From NCBI GenBank assembly GCA_963920635.1, contig OY987299.1:66942692-67006691 (forward strand): a stretch of DNA of 64,000 nt. Direction: 5' to 3'. Below are positions 47,945 through 57,390 of this stretch, piece after piece (within the stretch, counting starts at the first letter, position 1; each line of letters starts with the position of its first letter). Made by a program: the position numbers and the translations under genes. This stretch comes from Pseudeuparius sepicola (lineage: Eukaryota > Arthropoda > Insecta > Coleoptera > Anthribidae). Below the pieces are notes generated by a model. That model ran no database searches, was not told the origin of the DNA, and worked only from the letters and a program-made list of their open reading frames with translations.

Positions 47945-50300
47945 GACTTCGAGATGCTCAACCAGAAAAAGCTTATATCCGGGAACAGGTCTCGACGAAA
48001 TTTGTTTTCCGTCCCAATCTGAAAAAAACTCACCCTAACTGTCCTTTTTTTTTGTCTTACCAACCGGAGTCGTAGACGTCCTTCTCCTTAGCTTAACCTA
48101 GAAAGGAATACTTTTTCTAATTTGTGTGCGTACTTCAACCTGGAGAACTGTGTTCGCTTCCAGGTTAATAGGGGTTACTAGGTTAAATTATTAAATAAAC
48201 CGTTACGTTTCAGGAAACCTCTAATCAATACACAAAATCGACTTCACCTTAGAACATCACCAACACGACTGAAAACATTGGGGATGAACACCCCCTAGTC
48301 ACCCTTTGAGACGCTCAACCAATCAGAAAAAAGCTTATTTTCTAGGTTGAAAAGGCCCCCCAATAAGACTAAATTTGTGTGTGTTTTCCGTAAGACTCAA
48401 TGCTAATTTACAATTTTTACAAGTACACGCAATGACAGATAAAAAACAACCACTGTTTGCTAACCGTAGTAGGAAATTCGTTGCCCAATTCATAAAAGTC
48501 GAGTTCACCTTACACAAGATCAACACGACTGAAAAAATTGGGGATGAACACCCCCTAGTCACCCTTTGAGATGCTCAACCAATCAGAAAAAAGATGATTT
48601 TCTAGGGTGAAAAGGCCCCCCCCCAATAATACTAAATTTGTGTGTGTTTTCCGTAAGAGTCAATGCTAATTTGCAATTTTTACAAGTACACCCAATGACA
48701 GATAAAAAAAACAACCACTGTTTGCTAACCGTAGTAGGAAATTCGTTGTCCAATTCACAAAAGTCGACTTCACCTTTGAACATCACCAACACGACTGAAA
48801 AGTTTGGGGATGGTCACCCCCTTTTATAGTCTCACCCTATGAGACGCTCAACCAATCAGAACAAAGCTTATTTTCTAGGGCTGAAAAGGCCCCCCAATAA
48901 GACGAAATTTGTGTGTTTCTTCCGTAAGAGTCAATGCTAATTTGCAATTTTTACAAATATTGGAAACTTAATAACATTAGAAAAAATTCAACTGACACTG
49001 TTTGCTAACCGTAGTAGGAAATTCGTTTTCCAATTCACAAAAGTCGAGTTCACCTTACACAAGACCAACACGACTGAAAAATTGGGGATGAACACCCCCT
49101 AGTCACCCTTTGAGACGCTCAACCAATCAGAAAAAAGATGATTTTCTAGGGTGAAAAGGCCCCCCCAATAAGACGAAATTTGCTTGTGTTTTCCGTAAGA
49201 GTCAATGCTAATTTGCAATTTTTACAAGTACACGCAATGACAGATAAAAAAACAACCACTGTTTGCTAACCATAGTAGGAAATTCGTTGCCCAATTCACA
49301 AAAGTCGACTTCATCTTAGAACATCACCAACACGACTGAAAAGTTTGGGGATGGTCACCCAATAGTCACCCTATGAGACGCCCAACCAATCAGAGCAAAG
49401 CTTATTTTCTAGGGCTGAAAAGGCCCCCCAATAAGACGAAATTTGTGTGTTTTCCGTAAGACTCAATGCTAATTTGCAATGTTTACAAATATTGGAAACT
49501 TAATAACGTTAGAAAAAATTGAACTGCTACTGTTTGCTAACCGTAGTAGGAAATTCGTTTTCCAATTCACAAAAGTCGAGTTCACCTTACACAAGACCAA
49601 CACGACTAAACAATTGGGGATGAACACCCCCTAGTCACCCTTTGAGACGCTCAACCAATCAGAAAAGAGCTTATTTTCTAGGGTGAAAAGGCCCCCCCCA
49701 ATAAGACTAAATTTGTGTGTGTTTTCCGTAAGACTCAATGCTAATTTACAATTTTTACAAGTACACGCAATGACAGATAACAACCACTGTTTGCTAACCG
49801 TAGTAGGAAATTCGTTGCCCAATTCATAAAAGTCGAGTTCACCTTACACAAGACCAACACGACTGAAAAAATTGGGGATGAACACCCCCTAGTCACCCTT
49901 TGAGATGCTCAACCAATCAGAAAAAAGCTGATTTTCTAGGGTGAAAAGGCCCTCCAATAAGACTAAATTTGTGTGTGTTTTCCATAAGACTCAATGCTAA
50001 TTTACAATTTTTACAAGTACACGCAATGACAGATAACAACCACTGTTTGCTAACCGTAGTAGGAAATTCGTTGTCCAATTCACAAAAGTCGAGTTCACCT
50101 TACACAAGACCAACGCGACTGAAAAATTGGGGATGAACACCCCCTAGTCACCCTTTGAGACGCTCGACCAATCAGAAAAAAGCTTATTTTCTAGGGTGAA
50201 AAGGCCCCCCAATAAGACTAAATTTGTGTGTGTTTTCCGTAAGACTCAATGCTAATTTGCTAATTTTTTACAAATATTGTAAACTTAATGATGTCAGAAA
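47945..50300. repeat. 264-bp tandem array, eight units, two subtypes
   Basis: The landmark GGGGATGAACACCCCCTAG, or GGGGATGGTCACCC in subtype B, recurs at 48283, 48543, 48809, 49087, 49350, 49619, 49877 and 50132. Each unit carries CTCAACCAATCAGAAAAAAG, GTGTTTTCCGTAAGACTCAA and ACTGTTTGCTAACCGTAGTA. Subtype A has TACAAGTACACGCAATGACA where B has TACAAATATTGGAAACTTAA. A diverged first unit (GAGATGCTCAACCAGAAAAA, 47950) lies right at the polymerase start, so the array grew out of the polymerase 5' flank. A truncated ninth piece is at 50720-50800. Small open frames inside are repeat artefacts. Confidence 0.9.
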
Positions 50301-50812
50301 AAAAAATGGGCAGCCACTGTTTGCTCAGGTTTTAGGAAATATCTAAAAATACTGCTGCAAAATCATTGGTCATAAAAATAATTTAAAATGTCTTGTTTTC
50401 AATTACTACAGTTTTCTTTCTATACTACTTGAACGAATGCTGTCCCAGTTATATCAGGAAAGTTGATCCTAACCGCTAATGGTAATTAAGTAATACACTC
50501 CTGCCCGACACAATAATTTAGCTGCTTCTGGGGTACTCTTCGTTTGAAGTATTGTGATTGTGATTATTATTATTGTACCAGAAATGTAAAAAAGTTAAAA
50601 AAAAAACATTAAAATAGTTTTTAGGTCCTAGCTGCTAATGGGAATGTATACAAAATATTAGTAATTTTCACCCCTCCCTGAGACAAGAATTTGGTTGTTT
50701 CTGGGGTACTCTCATCTTACATAACACCAACACGACTGAAAAGTTTGGGGATGGTCACCCCACTTTCATAGTCTCACCCAATCAGAATAAAGCTTATTTT
50801 CGAGAATATTAT
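50301..50812. other. Interval between array and provirus
   Basis: AT-rich. It contains GATTATTATTATTGTACCAG at 50560, repeated near 50807 at the provirus border, which may mark a rearrangement around the provirus end. Confidence 0.5.
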
Positions 50813-51024
50813 TATTATTGTACCAGAAATTGTACTTGTATTCAATAAAGATCAGTTCTTTTTAAAAACGACTTTGCGTCAACCCGTCTCGTAACTAGTA
50901 GGAAGTGTTTTCTCTTAGTCTATGGCCCGTATATAATACCTCTGCTGGGCTTACATTGTATTTCCTTATCTTATGCTGCATATACAAGTTTCTATGCTAC
51001 CTAAACAATATACAGCACATAACT
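50813..51024 (-). repeat. Provirus 3' LTR
   Basis: Begins (minus strand) AGTTATGTGCTGTATATTG at 51024, with a TATA-like TATTATATACGG at 50927-50938. The inner end near 50813 is uncertain because the 5' LTR is too short to compare. Confidence 0.65.
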
Positions 51025-51036
51025 CCTCCCCTCTTA
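51025..51036 (-). other. Polypurine tract
   Basis: Minus strand AAGAGGGGAGG lies directly before the 3' LTR start, the expected plus-strand primer position for a retroelement. Confidence 0.75.
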
Positions 51037-51076
51037 GAAGGGCGTAAAACCCTAAAGGTTTTCACGACCTAAATTA

Positions 51077-52677
51077 TTATTTCGTTTCATTTTCTTTGAT
51101 AATGGTTTTTGGTTTAAAATATTTCATTTGAATAATAGGTCGTAAATACCTGTACAAAAGGTAAAATATGACAACTGATATGATTACATAAATTAAAATT
51201 GTCCAGACACTAATTTTATGATAATATACAGGGGTTGATAATAAGTTTCCATTTTCTATTTTCTGATTTTCAATTTCCTTTATAATGCTATTAACTTTTT
51301 CAGTATGCAAGGTATTTAAACTTACTGGTGGAATGTTTCGTAGCTTTAGCGTTTTTTCACTGCCAAATTTTAATTTTGGTAATGGAATTATTTGAAAGTT
51401 ATTTCTTTGATTTTTATATGATTTTATAGTGATATCGTCTAGGGTTAATAAACATTGCATTTCTAGTTCTACCAAATATGTTCCTTTCATAAGTATATTA
51501 TTTTTGTTATTTTCACATTCTTTGAAAGCTAATGTTTCTTTAGGAACTATAATAATCCATTTATTGATTTCAACATATTTAACTTGAATTTCCGTTATAT
51601 TGACAGGAATCTGATTACAGGTGTTATTGTGTTTATATCTTAGCAATTCAATTTCGCAAGGGAAATTTGAAGAAAAACTTTCTGTATTTATATTAGTACA
51701 TAAATATTCGTTATTTAATATTTTCTTACAAGGATTTGTTGAGAATACATAAGATTTCTCATTATACAATAAGTAGTTAGAAGTTGGAAAAATTACTTTA
51801 AATAGGTTTTCATGTGGCGTGGGTAAAGGGAACATATGGAATAAACTATAGGCTTTCTTTTCAGCTAAAGGTACTTCGATTATAAATATGATTTCTTCAA
51901 ATTTTACATAACTTTTAATTTCCAAAATTTCTCCAAACATTAATGTGTTCTCTGCTACAGGCTCAAAGGGCAGTTTTTCATTTTTTATTTTCGAAGCAAC
52001 ATTTTTGATTTCTTTTATTAATAATTTCGGGTGAATAATAGCATTATGAAAGTTATTTAATTTTGCAAAAGATATAGCAACCTCAATTTCATCTAGGATA
52101 TCGTATATGTTCTGATACATTAAATAGATTTGTGTTAAAATAGTGTGTGTTTGTATCTTAAAAGACATATCAATTGCATCCAACTGATATTCTCTCATTA
52201 TACTTATTATTTCATTTATTTTTGTTTCCAGGATTTGTTGGTTATGAGAAATATTTTTGGAGATACTTTGAAAGGTTTTAATAGAGTCGGACAATAAAGT
52301 TAATTGTTTCTGCATGGCAATTTTCAAGTTATTTTGATTTTGTTTTAACGTTAAAATTTCTGTGTCATATCTTTCGGCGTCTTCTTGATCAAGGTTTATT
52401 CGCGTTTATTCCGATGATTTAATGAGATTGAAGGAGTTATTTGAAATATTTGTTGTTCAATTTTTTCTTCTATATTATTTATTAAAACAAAGGAATTATA
52501 GTATGCATTATTCAATTCAGAGGTGTTCCGTAATGTAGCGATTAAATTTTTATATTTTAGGGATATATTTTTAAATTCCTTGATTATACTACTAATATTG
52601 AATATTTGTACAAAAGTCCAATGATTTATAATTCTTTGAGCATTTCCTAACTTGTAGGGTAGTATACCTGGATTTTC
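51077..52677 (-). pseudogene. Provirus envelope gene (F-type), broken
   Basis: In intact errantiviruses this glycoprotein fuses membranes; it is related to baculovirus F proteins (Baculo_F). Seen here: an N-terminal segment from about 52677 without a clear signal peptide, a furin-like site RNKR near 52400-52411, and TAA at 52396-52398 almost immediately after it. The reading frame resumes in another register and then runs open from 52327 to 51077 (416 codons), with several N-x-S/T sites, six or more cysteines, and one hydrophobic segment WTILIYVIISVVIFYLLY followed by a short basic tail. The hydrophobic stretch expected after the cleavage site is absent. The copy therefore cannot make a working envelope. 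Confidence 0.75.
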
Positions 52678-52679
52678 AT

Positions 52680-53762
52680 TCAGGATGTGGAACTGGGAAT
52701 CGACTCGGGTGGAGCATCCAAGGATGAAGTAGTAATAAGTAGCATTTTAAGTTCTTTTATATGTATAATTTCATGTTTAGTGGGATCGCCTATTTTCTCG
52801 ATTTTTACTTTATTATTTTCTATCATTTCGATTATTTTATAGGGACCACAAAATTTATTTTTACTTTTGTTTCTAGAACTTGGAGAAAACTTTTTATAGA
52901 CGGTTTGATTGAGTTTAAATTCGGTTTCATCGCCTTTTTTATTATGTTTCTCAAGCATTCTTATTTTTTGTGTTTCAGTATTTTGTAAAGCGGTTTTATA
53001 TAATGTATCCAATTTTTCTTTATGGGAACTGACATAGTCTGTATAGAAAGTTGTAGATATTAAGTCAAAAGGATCTCGGGAGTTCGTATGACCTAAAACT
53101 AGTTCATGTGGAGAAAATTTGGTTGTGTTATGAGTAGTGCTATTATAAGCAATTATTGCATATGGGATTATTTCTGAGATTGGTTTTGATTTTTTTTTTG
53201 TCTTAGAATTCGCAAATGTTCAATTAAAGTAGAATGAAACCTTTCTACGGGAGAGTTAGATTCATGGTGACCTGTTGTCGTAAAGTGGATATTCATTTTT
53301 TGTGTTTAAAGAAGCTCTTTTAAAAGATCGTTATTAAATTCTGTTCCTTTATCCGTAACTATATTTTCGGGACAACCGAAAAATGAAAAGAATAATATTA
53401 ATTTATCGCATACAGATTTAGCGTTTTTGTCGTAAGGAAAAGCTTGTCCAAATTTGGAAAATTTATCAAATATAGTGAGAAAATTTTGATTCTCAAAAAT
53501 AAAAGTATCCATATGTAGGATTTGAAAAGGTTTTGTAGGAGTTTCTGTTTTTACTAGAGGTACATACGATTTTTGTCTACTATATTTTAAAGTTTGACAC
53601 GTTACACAGTCATTAATAAATTTTGTTACATTATCCTTTAAATGGGGCCAGTAATAATTTGACTTTACTCTTTCATAAGTTTCTGAAATACCACGATGGT
53701 TTGTTTTACTTTCATGTTGGTGTAATAAAAGTAATTTTTTATCTTCTTCACTGGATACATTA
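52680..53762 (-). pseudogene. Provirus integrase, one stop and one frameshift
   Basis: The zinc-binding HHCC part is visible (LLHQHESKTNHRG..., CVTCQTLKYSRQK, about 53590-53730). The catalytic triad is present in the DDE core: MDTF near 53510, TDKGTEF near 53340-53365, and NSPVERFHSTL near 53225-53260. An in-frame TAA at 53306-53308 separates the second and third residues. A shift at an A run near 53200 leads into HNTTKFSPHELVLGH and the C-terminal domain (FCGPYKIIEMIENNKVKI), ending at 52680. The first part joins RT with no RNase H between. Confidence 0.8.
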
Positions 53763-53763
53763 T

Positions 53764-54351
53764 TTAGTAATTAGGCATTCGTAGAAACTCATAGTGCCCG
53801 GTATCAGTACTAAATGCGGTTTTTGTAATATCGGAAGGGTTCATTTCGATTTGGTGAAATCCATTCGCTAAATCAAGTGTAGTAAAATAACAACTGCGTC
53901 CTAGTTTATCTAAAATTTCAGTAATATTCGGGAGAGGGTATTTATCGTCAATTGTTTTTTGATTTAATTTCCTATAATCAATAACCATACGCCATTTGGT
54001 TTTTCCAGATGCGTCTTGCTTTTTAGGAACTATCCAGATTGGTGATGACCACGGGGAGTTTGAGTCTCGAATAATATTTTGAGCTAATAGTTTTGAAATT
54101 TGGGATTTAACTTCTTCACGATGTACTTCTGGGTATCGATAACTTTTTGTAAAAATAGGAGAATCATTAGTTAAATTTATATGGTGTTTAATTTGGTTGG
54201 TAAAAGTTAAAGGAATATCTTCGCAATAAAAAATATCTTTGAATTCTAGGCAAAGTTTTCGAATTTGGTTGCGCTCTTCAGAATTGCAGTGTTGTAGACT
54301 AAGTTCTTTAGATTTTCTTTTAATTTGTTCTCCAAGTGTATTTCTAAATTT
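53764..54351 (-). pseudogene. Provirus reverse transcriptase, N-terminal half only
   Basis: Open from about 54350 on the minus strand with SPWSSPIWIVPKKQDASGKT, KWRMVIDYRKLNQKTIDDKY and YFTTLDLANGFHQIEM (catalytic motif A). It stops matching after HYEFLRMP (53770), where integrase sequence follows directly. The YxDD box, thumb, connection and RNase H are deleted. The deletion is clean at sequence level, which suggests recombination or template switching rather than gradual decay. Confidence 0.85.
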
Positions 54352-54466
54352 TGGTAACTATCAGATTCATAATCGGAATTTTCTATAAAATTTACTTCGT
54401 TAGCGTTGACAGGTTCGACTTCAAAGGGTTCAAAAATATCAAGTTGAATTGGGTTATCCGTAGGGT

Positions 54467-55126
54467 TTAAATTGTAGTTAAAGCAAAATTATCTTCTATA
54501 TTTACTAAACAATGGGGAATTTCCATTTCATCCAATTGTGTGTAATTTAGAATACCTATGCCAGATTGTATATTAACAGGGATTTTAATTTTTTGTATTG
54601 TTCTTGGCGGTATAACTTCTGTTGTGGGTTTTAAAATTGGGTTCGGTTGTGGTAAATTCTCTTCAGTTATTTGAGAATATATCGGTATTGTCGCGTTTGG
54701 GGATTCTAAAGCTTTTTGACTAAATCGAATATCAGCATTTAATTGTTTTATTAGGTCTAGTCCAATTAATCCGTCAAATTTATCTGAAAAGTCGAAAACA
54801 AAATATTTATGATATCCTTCAGTGTTGAAAGTTGGAAATAAGGGTAAAATTGCTATTTGATCATGAAAAGAAGTAGCATGTGCGGTTTGCACCAAAAATA
54901 TCTCATTTTGAATGTAATTTTGAAAATATGTATGCGCTAATTTTTGATTAATAAATGAACGTGTACTACCAGTATCTATTAGAAATTTTGCATAGAGTTC
55001 GGGTAAATATATATATATACAAGGTTTATTGAAAGATTGTTTAAAACTATCACTTCTTATTGTTGGTCTGTCCAGTATTGGGAAAATCCAAAGGGATATC
55101 GGGATTAGTCTGGATATTAGTTTCAA
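54467..55126 (-). pseudogene. Provirus aspartic protease region of pol
   Basis: Contains the active-site box FLIDTGSTRSF (about 54965) and the later DGLIGLDLI motif (about 54760), both typical of Ty3/Gypsy proteases. The frame overlaps the end of gag by about 77 bases and is offset from it by +1 (or -2), not the usual -1, so either the overlap frame was altered by an indel or expression differed. Pol continues past the TAA at 54467 in a shifted frame toward RT. Confidence 0.75.
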
Positions 55127-56317
55127 AATTTTGAATTTCTTCGTTTTGGGTGTCGGGTTGTAAATAGTATAAATTATTGTAAAATTCGCTCATGTCAAAA
55201 GAAGTGTCTTCTTCGGGAGTTTGTTCATAAGGGTTGTTATAAGTTTGTTCAGCAGGTTGGTTTATGTTTTCGGTAGGGAATGATTCCATGAAATTGCTAA
55301 ATAATCGAGTTTGATAAGGTTTTTTCTGTTGAGTTACATAAGTGGATGTGTCCATTAGTTCGGGCTTAAAAGTATTTTTTGTTACAGTACTTTGCTGTGG
55401 AATTTTTTGATTTTGGAACATTGAAGGTCTCATTTGAAAGGTTGGTTTTTGGAAATTAGGTTGACTATTTTGAAAGGGTGGTCTTTGAAAATTTGGTTGG
55501 TTATTTTGGAAAATTGGTCTTTGTACATAATTTGTGGAGAATATGGTTGTACGAAATTTGATGTACTTGGTAAGGATTTAAATTGTGGTGGTGGTGGAAT
55601 TATATTATGATTGGCTGGTAAAAAGCTAGGTGTATGGATAGGTAATCTTGGTGGGAAAAATTTTGGTTTTTGGGTATTTATGGTACTGTAGGTTGGTTGT
55701 TTCAGATTTTGATTCTGAGATGTTTTAAAATATACGAAATTTTCCTCTTCGACCATAAATGACATTGCTTGCTCGAGAGAATTTGGGTTTTTTAACCTTA
55801 CTACCAGTTGCATGTTATAGGGTAAACCATTTATAAATGTTTTTAACGCAAATTCATCGTAATGTGTAATTTTTACCAATTTAACGTTATTGTCTCGTTC
55901 AGAAGCATTCAATTTTGCAAAAAGTAAACTTCTCACATCTTGAATTCTCTTACCAAATTGAGTGGGTGTTTCATTTTTGAATGGCTTTAAATTGATTAAG
56001 TCTTGAATGATGCAATCGATAGATCTTTGATCTGCGAATGTCGAAATTAGGGAGGTTTTTACTAAATTCCATGTATTTAGTTCTGATCGCGAAGCAATCA
56101 AATCTGCTGCTCGATCTCTGAGTTTTCCTAAGATAGTGTCGAAAATACAAATATTAATTGGATCGTTTAAATTTTGTAAATTTTGAAAAGCCTTAATAAA
56201 ATTTTCACAAGAATTTACGAAACGTTGCAAAAGTCTGGGGTTTCCGTCAAATAAAGGGATATTGTCCGCCTGATATCTTAATAGATTATAATTAATTGCA
56301 GGTGCTCCGTTTGGCAT
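55050..56317 (-). pseudogene. Provirus gag, one frameshift
   Basis: Starts MPNGAPAINYNLLRYQADNI at 56317. The middle (LFDGNPRLLQRFVNSCENFI, NEIPTQFGKR-like ETPTQFGKRIQDVRSLLFAK, FALKTFINGLPYNMQLVVRL) is the Ty3/Gypsy gag capsid pattern. At 55430-55433 the frame ends in an ATGA overlap, and a second frame (MRPSMFQNQKIPQQS...) continues to 55050; the two most likely were one frame before a one-base change. Glutamine/proline/phenylalanine repeats (NQPFK, NQPNFQ-like) fill the C-terminal third. No zinc knuckle is seen, as is usual for errantiviruses. Confidence 0.8.
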
Positions 56318-56389
56318 TTTGAAAAATTATTTAAAAATGACAAAAAAGTGGAAATTGGGAAAATACAAAGAATACAGGAACAAACAAAA

Positions 56390-56458
56390 ATATATTTCCT
56401 TATCTTATGCTGCATATAGAAGTTTCTATGCTACCTAAACAATATACAGCACATAACT
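56390..56458 (-). repeat. Provirus 5' LTR remnant
   Basis: About 70 bp matching the start of the 3' LTR (51024-50955) with one visible mismatch, then directly the gag leader. The promoter part of the LTR is absent, so no transcription from its own 5' LTR is expected. Confidence 0.75.
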
Positions 56459-57032
56459 GGCGTATAATCTAGTTTTATTTGCATGTGTTTCGCAACATCA
56501 GAGAAAGCGCTTCTCGAAAAAAGTCGGGGATATCCGTAGCTGGCTGTGCCGCAATGTAATATTATATCTCGAAGGTCACGGCTGCCGCGTGATTTCTCAG
56601 TATTCCAGACAAGTCATAACAAAACTTTGTTTCATATTATAAACGCAAAAATAACTCGGAATAAAAAATTTGTTCTGGGCGTTGGTGTACCGGCAGAATA
56701 ATCGTCGAGGTGGGTTGATGATTTAGTTGGGTGGAATCGCGGCCATTTTTGTCCACCCCCGGCTTGAAGGTCGCGGCTGGACTCCTGGTGGCTCGAACCG
56801 TCGCCGCAGGCTGGCGATTTGATAATGACCTCGCGCTTGGGTCAACCCCTCGGACATCTTCGACACCCCTCGGGCTAGCGCAAACCCTAGTCGGCGCGTT
56901 CTGATTAGTCGGTGACAGAAGGGGGCGTGGCTTGGGAGTGGAGGGGGTAAGTTTGGTCAAAAAAGTGCAGGATTTAGCCCCCATAAGATATACATGGGGA
57001 AGTTGCGCTAGTGCTCTTATAGCCTATCTACT
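56458..57032 (-). repeat. Polinton right terminal inverted repeat
   Basis: Reverse partner of 41553-42127. Its inner edge (TGGCGTATAATC) touches the first base of the provirus 5' LTR remnant. If the original TIR was longer, the missing part should lie beyond the provirus; none is found there. Confidence 0.9.
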
Positions 57033-57390
57033 TATGGGTAACTCATCTGTTTCCTATTAATATTTTTCTTCTTTTGGCACACCTGTTTTACACTTACCCC
57101 ATTTATACACTTGCCCCAGTCTACCCTAAATAGTAAATATTAAAGACTTGATTATTAGAAAAAGTATTTAAATACAAAATACTATTTTCAAGTTAAAAGT
57201 ATTTAAATATTAAATACTATTTAGTATTTCACTCAATTTATATAGGTACTTTTAGCTTTTAAATACTCATTTATAGTATTTAAATACCAAATTTAGTATT
57301 GAAATACTTCAAAGTACTTTAAATACTCTGAAGTATCTAAATACTTAGTGGTATTTAAATACTTTCAGGTATTTAAAACAGTTAAAACCT

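Larger units (their letters stand above)
50813..56458 (-). mobile_element. Errantivirus-like Ty3/Gypsy provirus, minus strand, defective
   Basis: Order on the minus strand: 5' LTR remnant, gag, protease, partial RT, integrase, envelope, polypurine tract, 3' LTR. The LTR start AGTTATGTGCTGTATATTG occurs at both ends. The envelope places it with insect errantivirus-like elements. The 5' LTR keeps only about 70 bp, the RT-RNase H middle is deleted, and every gene has stops or shifts. It lies wholly inside the Polinton, so it inserted after the Polinton arrived or was part of it when it moved. Confidence 0.85.
41553..57032. mobile_element. Polinton/Maverick, 15,480 bp, with exact 6-bp target duplication
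   Basis: The element starts AGTAGATAGGCTATAAGAGC and ends with the complement ...CCTATCTACT. TATGGG flanks both ends (41547-41552 and 57033-57038). AG...CT termini, a 6-bp duplication, long TIRs (575 bp) and an internal protein-primed DNA polymerase are the Polinton hallmarks. The TIRs differ at about 11 positions by eye (about 98% identical), so insertion was fairly recent. The polymerase (44297-47932) is the only core gene seen; integrase, cysteine protease, packaging ATPase and capsid genes are not visible. Tandem repeats and an errantivirus-like provirus occupy the rest. Confidence 0.9.
40639..57130. mobile_element. TA-flanked GGGGTAAGTGT element hosting the Polinton
   Basis: Ends are TTTAGGGTAGACTGGGG (40639) and CCCCAGTCTACCCTAAA (57130), with TA on each side (40637-40638, 57131-57132). 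The subterminal motif GGGGTAAGTGTAAAAC recurs near 40862, 40917 and 41270 and reversed near 57087. Without the Polinton it would be about 1.0 kb and non-coding. TA duplication suggests the Tc1/mariner/pogo group; the family is not recognised. Confidence 0.75.
40610..57390. mobile_element. hAT-like element interrupted by a 16.5-kb nested insertion
   Basis: The left end AGAGCTGGGCAAAATACTTT (40610) is followed by GAAAAGTATT, where the insertion begins. On the other side (57131-57390) the DNA is packed with AAGTATTTAAATACT-type repeats (about 15 half or full copies), the subterminal repeats of such an element. A matching right end (GCCCAGCTCT) is not found, so the 3' end is truncated or lost. 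The hAT call rests on the end sequence and repeat style. Confidence 0.55.

Noticed and set aside
48335..49822. Several 60-75-codon frames in the 264-bp array
   Set aside because: They arise from the repeat unit, change length with each copy, and have no conserved start or stop.
47945..50300. Possible CRISPR-like array
   Set aside because: The whole 264-bp unit is repeated, with no short repeat alternating with unique spacers; the DNA is insect, not prokaryotic.
51077..52327. Treating the 416-codon envelope frame as an intact host-domesticated gene
   Set aside because: It lacks the N-terminal part with the cleavage site in frame, is preceded by a stop, and sits within a clearly defective provirus.
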